Under the pieces are notes generated by a model, which did no database searches, was not told the origin of the DNA, and was given only the letters and a program-made list of their open reading frames with translations. The position numbers and the translations under genes are program-made. 62,000 nt of DNA, taken from Mesostigma viride (lineage: Eukaryota; Streptophyta; Mesostigmatophyceae; Mesostigmatales; Mesostigmataceae). Shown here piece after piece: positions 20,817 through 30,300 of this stretch. The DNA lies in contig RPFO01000296.1 of NCBI GenBank assembly GCA_009746045.1, positions 2,515,677-2,577,676 of the forward strand, given 5' to 3'. Numbering within the stretch: position 1 is the first letter of the stretch; each line of letters opens with the position of its first letter.

Positions 20817-23228
20817 TTGTGGCCATCAGCTTGCGCCTTAGCCGACGTCTTGAGCCCACCTCACCTTTGTAGCATGAGCTATGCGTCAGCCTACCTATGG
20901 TATTGCACTGGTGGTTGTATTGCATCCATGGGAGTTGCGCCCCGTCACCACGCTGTGGAGAGAGCGCTCTGTGGCCTGCCCACTTCTTGCGGCAGCGAGA
21001 GAAGCTTAAGGGCGCCCTCCCTCCTTAAAGCGTGCCAGGCGAGGGAGATGCGGTGGTCCACATCAGCCTCGCAGCTGGGGAGGAGGCTGCCCAGCAACTT
21101 GACGCGGTCCCGACACCGGGACTCGAGAGCCGTCAACGAGAAAGAGGGCGGGCGGTGGCTGAGTGAGCCCAATAGCCAGAGCCTCGGACAGTCTTCTTGC
21201 TGACCTCAAGCCCCACTGCGCGGGCCTCCATAGCCAGGCAGTCAAGCCACGTCTGCACGTGCTCAGTGTCCTCGAAGAGGGTGGTGTCGTCAGCATAGAT
21301 GATGTCCGCCAGCCGAATCTCCGTTTCCGCCCCGCCATGCCAGAAACGGTTGTCGACCTGCACCCCTGGTTCCCTACCCACGATGTGGGCAAATCGCTTG
21401 CGCGCCTGAATCATTACGTATTCGACCACAATAATGAACAGGTAGGGCGACAACACGCAGCCCTGCCACGGCACCCTTCTGTAAAGGGCATGGTGGCGTG
21501 GTCCCGTAGGCAGTGCGCACCCAAGTGGTGGACCCTTCATACAGGTTGCGGATGACAGCAATAAGGGGGCGGGGGATCCAGAACAGAGCGAGGCTGTCCC
21601 ATAGGCCATAGCGCAGGCCAGAAAACCGAATCGAAGGCTTTGATGAAGTCCACCAGCACAAGGTGCAGAGGGGACTCACCAGGCTGAAGGCGTTGCAGTT
21701 CTTCCACAAGGCGGCGAAGTAGCGAAGAGCGCCTGTACTGTGTTGCGACCTGAACGGAAGCCGTGCTGAGTCTCGCTGAGGTGGCCGTCCAGGGCCATGC
21801 GCAGGCGCTTCAGGATGAGCCGCATGAGAAGCTTGAGGGGGGCACTTTGGATGCACACCCCTCTGTAGTTACCGGGGTCGGCTGGCGACCCCTTGTTCTT
21901 GTACAGCATCATGCGAAAACTGTGTTGCCAGGCCGCGCCGGGGGGGCGGTTGCGACGACAGCAGAATGCGGTTGCAGATATCCCGGAAGAGCAGCATGAC
22001 CCCGCAGTGTCCTCGAACTCGGCTGCTAGTTTCACGACCGCGGCCGGAATCTCGTCGGAGCCGGTGGCGGCGGCGTAACGCAGACGCTGGACCGCCTCCG
22101 TGACCTTGCCGGAGATGAAAGGAGGCATGTCTGACGGGTCGCCAAGCGGGCCGATCAGCGGGGGGGCTAGGTAGTCCGCCGCTGACCTGGGCGGGGCCGG
22201 GGGCCCGGCTGGGCCGCGCCGGCCAGGGCAGCCGGGCGGGCGGCGGCGGCGGGGAGCAGGGGCGGGGGCGGCGCAGCTGCCCCCACGACCTCGGCAGTGG
22301 CCGCGCGGCCCAGGTATGAAGCCGCTTGGCCGGTGCGCTGGGAACATCGTGGCGGTGGGGCCGGCCGAGGCCGTCCGGGTGGCCGAGGCGCTTGTACCAG
22401 AACCAGGCCCCCTTGCCGTCGTGCTTCTGCTGGGAGCTGCGCAGCTCCTTGACCATCTGCTGAGCGTCTGCCTTCTCGGCCTGCTCGTAGGCGACCCGCA
22501 GAGCCGCTTGCAGCCCAGGCTTGGCGGTCAGGTCCCTAGTTGCGGCGGAGCATCCGCCTAGCGGTGACCACTGTCGGTGCGTGGCGGTGGACAGCAAGCT
22601 GTCGGCGCGGAGGCGAGGGGAGGGTGCGGGCAGCCAGACGGTACTTGGCGGCGATACCGCGGAGGATCACTGAAAAATCACCCGGGGGCGGAATGGCGTG
22701 TAACTGCTGCCGACTGCCCCTGGTGTCGAAGACTGCCAGGAAGTCGTCCCGGTGCTTCATAGCGACATGCTCCTCCATGCTGACATCTTGTCAGCAACAA
22801 TCCGGAGCACCTTGAGATCTGGCTGAGGCGCCAGTTGTCGCGACGGTTTCACGCCAGGAAAACCGCAATCTGATGCGGGCGAGCACGAGACGGTGATCAG
22901 ATTCCACCGTGCTGACAGAATCTTGCAGCACGCGAGCATCGACAACTGAGGGGCCCTGAGCCCGGCGTACGCAGATATAGTCAAGGCACACCACCCGATC
23001 CGACGGCCCAAAAAAGGTGGCAAGCTGCTGGGCGGGGCGTGCAAAAGAAGCATTGCATGCAACCATCGCAGATTCTTCCAACAGATCCGCAAAGAGAGCC
23101 ATGTTACCGTTGGCTGTCGTGTTGGAGGGGGAGTACTGTGCGCCCCCAGTGCCAACTGGCAGCGTGGCGTTGGCGTCGAGCAGCATAACCAGGAAGTGCC
23201 GAGCTGGGATGCTGGCCTCCTCCTCCCA
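20817..23228 (-). pseudogene. LINE Z, degenerate endonuclease-reverse transcriptase (copy A)
   Basis: Reading down the minus strand, the endonuclease C-terminal part is at about 23228-22830: LLDANATLPVG, DRVVCLDYICVRR and ESDHRLVLARIRL, the Asp-Asn and Ser-Asp-His boxes of APE-type LINE endonucleases. A Pro/Ala-rich linker follows. The reverse transcriptase begins with RYAAATGSDEIPAAVVK and continues to GCVLSPYLFIIVVEYVMIQ and IIYADDTTLFED (about 21290), then LLGSLLPSCEADVDHRI. Frames change several times, so it is dead. The endonuclease-plus-RT order makes this the most complete ORF2 in the window. Copy B matches at 55350-57765. Confidence 0.8.
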
Positions 23229-23327
23229 AATCGCTATGAATGCCATACGCAGTCACACGCGGAGCCCCCACAGACAATTGGGGGTGGTCTCCTTCATCAC
23301 TACTTGCCATCTATCCTTGCGTACCAT
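23228..23327 (-). pseudogene. Y-type LINE C-terminal piece abutting LINE Z
   Basis: The segment reading GAATGCCATACGCAGTCACA is the Y-type ORF2 end described at 17643-17900. It continues at 26106-26200 after the composite insertion. Open frames that begin MAFIAI here are chimeras of this piece and the LINE Z endonuclease. Confidence 0.55.
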
Positions 23328-23636
23328 TAATTAATTAATTAATTAATTAATTAGGAACATAACTCCGTTGGGAGTATATGTAGCACATAGCCCAGAGAAG
23401 GGGCATATGGCCTATCATACATTCTAAGCTACTTCCTGCAAGGGTGGGAATGTAAAGGACCCTTGCTCTAGGTGCACCAGGGCACTTGCATCCCCATGAT
23501 CTTCAAGCTATGCCCAGCGAAGGGGGAGCCTGTCATGGGGGGGAAGATCAGCATGGCTATACAAAAAGCTAGGGCATGGCATCTCAGCAGAGAGTTACTC
23601 CCTGCATGGGCACAACATCACTAAATAAGGCTAGGC

Positions 23637-24907
23637 ATCGTCTGGAGTGGCGGCAATTGGCGGCACGCTGGCTGCTGAGCTTCCCACCATCCCCACCGCC
23701 ACCGCCACCCTCCTCGCCTCCACCCCCCCCCCCCTCCGCCTACACCGACTCCATCACCGCCCAGCTCCGCGACATCGACCAGCGCCTCAAGGATAATGCA
23801 ATCGCTATCGAGGTCTTGCAGAACACAGCAGGCCTCACCGCCCAGGCAGTGAAGGACATTGCCGCCAAGCCAGCCCCGGCTGGCCTGGCCGGCGATGCTC
23901 CTCCCATCACGACCTGGGCGGACATGCTTAAGCAACATACCACCTCCACCACCTCCGCCGTCGCAGCCCAGCTCCAGCGGCAGACGCTTGACCTCCGCGA
24001 GGAGGCCGAGCTCGCCAAGCGCAGCCTCAACGCCATACTCAAGAACTTCGACATGGAAGAAGGTGAGAATTCCGAGAAGCTTGCACGTGCGTTTGAGAGC
24101 AAAATCCTTGCACGCATGGGCCTTCTTGGTGAGATCAAGCTGACCGCCCACCGCCTCCCCCGTGCGCGGGGTAAGGCAGGGGCGCCTCCGCTTCTTCTCA
24201 TCTTTGATAGCCCAGCGGACAAGATTTCGTTCCTCAGACGCCGCAAGCGGCTCGAGAATACTCACTTCACCGTGGACGACGACTTGACCCTGGCACAGCA
24301 ACAACGGCGACGGGAGCTATGGCCGACCTACCTCCAGCTCCGGCAGACCAAGGCGGGCCAGCCGGTGTACTGGAAGGGGGCGGCCATCTACGTCGGCCAC
24401 AAGCCCTGGCAAGCGACCCCCTCGACCACCGCGGCCCCAGCAACTCCAGCCCCAGCCTAGGGGAATACAGCAGTAGTGTAGACTAGTTAGACAGTGGCCA
24501 TGTACATGCCCGCCTACTACAGGCACTATACCAGCTTAGGCCTAGCCTTTTTAGTCATGTACATGTGTGCCTATGATGAGCCACCCTCCAGATGATACCT
24601 AGCTTTATTTAATTATGCCGTGCCCATGCAGGGGGTCACTCCCTGCTGAGAAGCCCTGCCCTAGCTTTTGTATAGCTGTGCTGATCTTCCCCACCTATGA
24701 CAGGCTCCCCTTAGCTGGGTGTTGCCTGAAACTCTGGGTGGTGCAGGTGCCCTAGTGCACCTAGAGCAAGTGTTGTTTACATTCCCACCCTTGCAGGAAG
24801 TAGCTTAGAATGTATGATAGGCCATATGCCCCTTCTCTGGGCTATGTGCTACATATACTCCCAACGGAGTTATGTTACAATTCAATTCAATTCAATCGTC
24901 TGGAGTG
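23637..24907 (+). mobile_element. Nested plus-strand ORF1 element, 5'-truncated
   Basis: Flanked by the perfect 13-bp duplication ATCGTCTGGAGTG (23637-23649 and 24895-24907). The 1245-bp insert has an ORF1 without its N-terminus, then a 3' region with GTGCTACAT, the stem CTCCCAACGGAG, and a short tail of CAATT units. Confidence 0.88.
23650..24460 (+). pseudogene. LINE ORF1 protein, 5'-truncated
   Basis: Open frame entering from the target DNA (an ATG at 23576 is upstream of the insertion point, so the true start is lost). It encodes a Pro-rich stretch, then a helical region (ITAQLRDIDQRLKDNAIAIE, WADMLKQHTTSTTSAVAAQL) and the conserved C-terminal block (FLRRRKRLENTHFTVDDDL, RRRELWPTYLQLRQ, YWKGAAIYVGHKPW). 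It is close in sequence to the frame at 25019-26105, so both are recent members of one family. Confidence 0.75.
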
Positions 24908-25018
24908 TGGCACATCATAGGCACACATGTACATGATTAAATAAAGCGCGGGGCTTAGCTGAGATAGTGCCTCTAGGAGGCGTACATGTACATGGCCACG
25001 GTCTATCTATATTCTGCA

Positions 25019-26105
25019 CTAAGTACTACTGCTGTATTCCCCTAAGCTGGGGTGTCTGGAGTCGCTGGGGCCGCGGGGGGGGGGGGGGGTCGCCTGCCAG
25101 GGCTTGTGGCCGACGTAGATGGCCGCCCCCTTCCAGTACACCGGCTGGCCCGCCTTGGTCTGCCGGAGCTGGAGGTAGGTCGGCCATAGCTCCCGTCGCC
25201 GTTGTTGCTGCGCCAGGGTCAAGTCGTCATCAAGGGTGAAGAGAGTCTTCTCGAGCCGCTTGCGGCGTCTGAGAAAAGAAATCTTGTCCGCCGGGGTCTT
25301 AAAGGTGAGAAGGAGCGGGGGCGGCCCTGCCTTACCCCGCGCGCGGGGAAGGCGGTGGGCGGCCAGCTCGATCTCACCGTTAAGGCCCATGCGACCAAGG
25401 ATTTCTCTCTCAAACGCACGCAAAAGCTTCTCGGAAGTCTCACCTTCCTCCATGGTGAAGTTCTTGACGATGACGTTGAGGCTGCGCTTGGCGAGCTCGG
25501 CCTCCTCGCGGAGGTCAAGCGTCTGCCGTTGGAGCTGGGCTGCGACGGCGGAGGTGGTGGAGCTGGTATGTTGCTTAAGCATGTCCGCCCAGGTGGTGAT
25601 GGGAGGAGCATCGCCGGCCAGGCCAGCCGGGGCTGGCTTGGCGGCAATGTCCTTCACCGCCTGGGCGGTGAGGCCTGCGGTGTTCTGCAGAACCTCGATA
25701 GCGATGGCGTTGTCCTTAAGACGCTGGTCGATGTCACGGAGCTGGGCGGTGATGGCGTCGGAGGTGGAGGTGGTGGCGGTGGAGGAGGCGAGGAGGGTGG
25801 AGGTGGCGGTGGAGATGGTGGAGGTGGCGGTGGAGAGGAGGGGGAGCTCAGCAGCCAGCGTGCTGCCCATGACCGCCACATCTGCTGCGATGGGGGCCAC
25901 GTGCTGCTCGAGGGCCTCCTTGAGGAGTGAGCGGATGGAGGATTCGGTTACGGTGGTGGTGAGGGGCGTGGGGGGCCAAAGCTCCTCGAGGGAGCGGCCA
26001 AGGAGGGAGAAAAGGACGCGTTGCTGAAGGTGGGGGCGGCGGCATTTGAGGATTTGGTCGAAGGTGTGGGCGCGCCTCTGGAAAGAATCGGTGAGGCGGC
26101 CCAGA
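25019..26105 (-). CDS. LINE ORF1 protein, near-complete, N-terminus truncated
   Basis: An open minus-strand frame of about 360 codons ending at 25019. Visible are LGRSLEELWPPTPL, a helical segment with short Ser/Thr repeats, QLRDIDQRLKDNAIAIE, TWADMLKQHTSSTTSAVAAQL, then DKISFLRRRKRLEKTLFTLD and YWKGAAIYVGHKPW. Compared with the 448-aa ORF1 at 14658-16004 about 90-100 N-terminal residues are missing, so the insertion is 5'-truncated. The first few codons of the frame (26106-26125) are target sequence. It is presumably an RNA-binding protein of an L1-like element. Confidence 0.75.
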
Positions 26106-26417
26106 TGCGTACCATCTGCCTCCATATTACAGACAAACCAGGAGGTTGCCCGGGTGTGAGCCCGGCACGTCTAGTGTAGCACATGTCCACGGAGGTATGT
26201 TCTTAATTAATGAACGAATGAATTAATTCGGACGGAGAGCATGAACATGTCCATGTTTTATATATATCATTATGTGCTGTATGCGTTCTACAAAAACAAC
26301 GCGTTCTTAAAAAGGAAAAAAAAAAAAAAAAAAAAAGGGTTAAGTGAGACAACAATTGTTATAATCATGCAAGAGGTTGGTGATGGTGGAAGCCAAAGGT
26401 TACACGGACATGGGTTG
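26106..26417. other. Right end of copy A
   Basis: Remainder of the Y-type piece (GTGTAGCACATGTCCACGGAG, then TTAATTAATGAACG), a poly-A run at 26311-26334 and the last bases shared with copy B (ending ACATGGGTTG). No gene. Confidence 0.6.
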
Positions 26418-26990
26418 TGTTTACATTGTTTCCACAAGAACATGAAGCTTTATCTACATAAACCAACAGCAACAAACAAGATACAAACAAAAACAAATGA
26501 TTCAACTGCAATCCGTCTTTGCAAAGGTTTTCTCGACACCTTTGCAGTGGTATCAATAATTGAGCAAGAACACTAAGGAAAAAAAGAAATCGCGTGATTG
26601 GGCCAAGCTTGCAATTGCAAGACACTGCGTAACACTAAAAGCAGTGGTAAATATGAATGCCCAACCAGCAAAGAAACCACAAGTATAGTTAAAATGTAAT
26701 CCAGCAAGCGACACGGCACCCACAACCAGCCATGTTTCAGCGTCAACCTGTGTCCTTTTCACCCTTCTCACATTCTACATTACTACAAACTGAAAGACAG
26801 GACAGAACAAGCTTCCTGTCCAAAGACACACAAAGCAGACAGTAATACAGTGGCAACAAATTACAAACCACTCATAAAGCGGAAGGTTGGATCATAAAAT
26901 GATTCCCTTGCATGAGTTGACCGTTGTCTTTTTCATGCCTCTGGCACACTGGTTGAAAACAGTTCTTGCCTGGCAAGGCTCCTCTTCATT
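26418..26990. other. 3' flank of the main gene
   Basis: Non-repetitive, no gene seen. On the minus strand TGTAA (complement of 26861-26865) lies about 126 bases after the stop codon. TGTAA is the usual polyadenylation signal in chlorophyte algae, so it is a candidate 3' end signal. Confidence 0.4.
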
Positions 26991-27326
26991 TTACACATCT
27001 TGTGCAAACTGGTTGAACTTGCAGTCAGTCGCAAAGATGCCACTGGTCCTGTAGTCCTTGTCACCACCCACCACCTTACCCTTGTACTGCTTTGCGTACG
27101 ACTGGCCAAGGATGCCATGCACCTCATCCGTGGCATTGAACTGCTTAAGCGTCAGGTTGAGGAAGTTTGCGCCGGGGCCCGCGCCAGCTCGCCAGAAAGC
27201 GGCGCGTACAGTCTCCACCTCGATGACCATCTGGCCAGGGAGGGTGACAACTGTGCGGGTCTTGGTGCGGCTGATGGTCACGCCGGAGGGCAGCCTCTTC
27301 CTTGCCACCACGTCCACCAAGGACTC
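26991..27326 (-). CDS. Exon 6: Root_cap C-terminal domain
   Basis: Acceptor GACGCAG before 27326, phase 0. Encodes the second half of the domain: [22 protein letters not shown], then [19 protein letters not shown] and [17 protein letters not shown] before the stop TAA. The GQ(S/T)Y...FATDC...F pattern is the Root_cap (PF06830) signature as I know it from plants. Confidence 0.88.
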   Translation of the reverse strand, partial: ESLVDVVARKRLPSGVTISRTKTRTVVTLPGQMVIEVETVRAAFWRAGAGPGANFLNLTLKQFNATDEVHGILGQSYAKQYKGKVVGGDKDYRTSGIFATDCKFNQFAQDV

Positions 27327-30300
27327 CTGCGTCATCCGAGACCATGAGACAGTAGCAACAAGCATGATTGCGGCATATAAATTAAGTGAAATTTACGATA
27401 CATGTAGAAAACATTTTTTTTGCGTGCACATAGCATGATGCCACCCAGGCACCCACAGAGAGCCCAGTGGCGAGGTGGTCGAGGGGGCCAGATAGAACGA
27501 ATCGAACCCTAAACCCTAAACCCTAAATCGAACGAGCCGGAGAGGACAAGCAACGTGGGCCAGATAGCGCTAGTCAGTGGGCAAGGGGGAGCAGCACCAG
27601 GTGACCCTGGAGAAAATCGTGGAATGGGCCAGGGAAATGAAAGCCAGGTGAGCCAGGAATTGAATTGTTTGGATCGCATTGCATTGGCTTGAATTGCATT
27701 GAATGGAATCGGAATTGATTTGGAATCGGCGTGCCGAAGAACACAACCTAAATCCTCATCGCGCTTAAATAAAGAACCAGTGGGTCAAGAAAGCTTCAGG
27801 CAACTTGTCAACGTAGGCCTGTGCAGGGGAAAGAAGACAGTGGGCTGGTTTCAAGGATGGGATCATGAGAGCAAGGAGCCATACATGGCAAATTTTTGTT
27901 TCATTTAATCATGAGTTCTGGACAACCAAAAATACTTCCACTTAGGAATTGGGTTTTGAACCGGATTTACCCGACAAGTGACCCGACAAGTTGTAAGCGC
28001 CGGCCACTTGTCGGGTAACACCTCGGGCACTTGTCGGGCTTACAACTAAATTTCAAGCGCTCTTCCGGGTGAGCAAAATCCAAATCTGGTAAAAAATTAG
28101 CTTGCGGCGCGAGGCCTGAACAGATTGTGTTAAGTCAGCTGTTTGGGATAGACTACAGCGCTCATGTATGGAAATCGTGCTCCACGGTACGAAAACCCTA
28201 CGAAATGCCCCCCGAGGGCAGGCACGGCCCTCACAACCAAACTTCAACCGGTTAGTTGGGGCCGTAGCAAAATTTGGTAAGAAAAGTTGGTAGGTACTTT
28301 TGCTACGGATTTTGGTTGTAGTGCCGTGCCGATGTCGATACCTAGCTTACAACCAGATTTAATAGCAAGCTTGGTCATCCGGAATCTCTCGCATATTGCC
28401 ACCCCTGATCTCACAGACTGAAGACCCGTTATCACCAACAAACAGCAACCTTCACAGACGAGGGCAGTGAACAATAAAAAAAGGATCCCCTCCAAATGGC
28501 ATGTTCTTTCATTACACTCACATAAAAAGGGGAAATAATTGCACGCAAACGTCACAGATGGAGAAGTATCCTCCCAAACAGGGCCACAAACCTTCGCAGA
28601 CCCGCGATCAACTGAACTGAATTGAGTTCACATGCCAAAGATCTCTAAGCAAGCTTCATCCAAAGTAAGGCTGCAGCCCCCTTTCCTTGTGAGCAGCAGC
28701 CAGCAGCAAGGATCCTAGTACGTAAAGCTACAAGAGCAAGGCCAGGCTGTGCGTCATGTCGAGGGCAAGAATCCAAGAGGTGCTCGAAAAATTTATCCAT
28801 AAACCTCCATACCCGCCTGCCCACCTGCCAACCTCGTTACCCACCCAGCCATCCACGCCGCCTACCTGTTTCTGCTCAAATAAGGTCCTTTCCAGGGTGA
28901 TATCTCCGATCCTTGGGGAAATGGACTGATGACCAATAGCCCTATTCAACAAACAGCCCAACCTATTCAATTGAAACAAGCCTGCACTAATGAAACCAGG
29001 TCTCGGCGAACAGGGAGGCGCCAGGTGGCATCCAGATGTGTCAGTATGATGTCGCGAGAAATTACTTTAGGCACGAGGTCGTATGCGCAGGCGCACCGGT
29101 GGCACGAGAGAAAAACCAGAAAGTGGGTGGGGCACATCGACTAATTACATGAACAGTGAGTGAACACAGTGCCCACAGACGTGGTGGATGACAAATGGAC
29201 CATCGGGCTCAGCGCCTCTCGCATCCTAACATAAATACAATAGTAGCTTACTGTCCAATCGACACCGCTTTCGAGGCCTAACACCCCACTTCTATTGTGC
29301 GTGCTTTGCAGTAAACTGGTAAAGTACCCCGCAGGAGCAGCGCCACCGTTGTGCCCGTCCGTGCACTCTCTTACCAACCCACTTACTTTGTGGTTCCCAC
29401 GGCCCATTTACCTTGTGGTACCCACGGCAGGCTACGGCGCTCACCCACTTCTATGGACAAGGTCCGCAGGTCAGGGACACGGCACAAAGGTGCTCCGCGA
29501 CACCCTTGAGCTTTCAGTGTCAAACAGAGTTTCTAATTCAATTGGGTGGAGAAGCCCATGTGGATGGTCACATGGGCATTCAACCCGTCGCTGTGGACGG
29601 CATCCACATGTACAAGACATAGCGAGTAGGCACACCGCATGTGCCATTCATCCTGTACTGCTTCCATTTTAAAAAATCAAACAACCATGGCTGTCACATG
29701 GCATGCTAACCTGCATGACATCGACCTGTACATAGCTATGCTCCTGGTGGCACATGCACTGGTAGAGTTACAGGAGATACGGCATGTACAGTAGTGTAGC
29801 TATTTCACTGGTAGCACATGGGCTAGTAGAAGAGATACGATCAGGTATTATAAATAGCCACCTGCCCCATGGACGTGGATGGTGCCCATAGAGATGCAAC
29901 ATGGCAACAGGAAAAGGGTATAGTTCTTCAGTTCTCTGCTCTAGAGAGAAGGGTATAGTTTTACAATCTTCAGTTCACTAATCTACACAGAAGGGTACAG
30001 GTGACTTATCTCCAGTTCACTTATGTATAGAGAAGGGCATTCAGGGGTGGGTGGGTTGTACTATACGTGGGCGCTCACCCCGTTCACGTGGATGGTGCCG
30101 ACAGAGATGGGGTACGGTGTCCCAGCCAGCGATGCTGCTCCGATCAGGATCCGGTCGCCCCCATACAGGATGCCGACCTGGTCCATCCACGTGCGGGCGT
30201 CCAGCTGGGAACTAGCGGCCCCAGCCAGGGGGCTTTTCCTTGCCACCAGGGTGACGTTGGCAGCCGCGCCCATCAGCCGCGTGTTGACCTGGACGCGCTT

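Larger units (their letters stand above)
23318..26115 (-). mobile_element. ORF1-only element (minus), interrupted by a second one (plus)
   Basis: Outer target duplication TGCGTACCAT at 23318-23327 and 26106-26115; the empty site in copy B is near 57860-57870. In minus-strand order the element has ORF1 (to 25019), a 3' region (25018-24908, continued at 23636-23328), the stem CTCCCAACGGAG and a TTAA tail. Insertion of a plus-strand relative at 23650-24894 split its 3' region, and the two halves rejoin exactly when the insert and one duplication are removed. Confidence 0.85.
8442..26417. repeat. Segmental duplication, copy A (direct orientation)
   Basis: From about 8442 the sequence matches copy B (42187 onward) in the same order and orientation to 26417, with scattered substitutions and small indels. 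Shared landmarks are the 11-bp array, the 22-bp array, the ORF1-like remnant, LINE Y, LINE X and LINE Z. Copy A alone carries three LINE-type insertions (14215-16152, 16380-17061, 23328-26105) and a 33-bp minisatellite. Copy B alone carries a 548-bp LINE insertion and a much longer 11-bp array. Removing these differences leaves a common core of about 12 kb in each copy. Confidence 0.92.
27327..30078 (-). other. Intron 5 of the Root_cap-family gene
   Basis: A 2.75-kb intron. Besides the telomere motif and two foldbacks (27964-28050 and 28221-28330) I see no repeats of note and no exon-like sequence. Composition is more AT-rich than the exons. Confidence 0.6.

Noticed and set aside
27507-27527. 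True chromosome end
   Set aside because: Only three units, with a long gene continuing on both sides.
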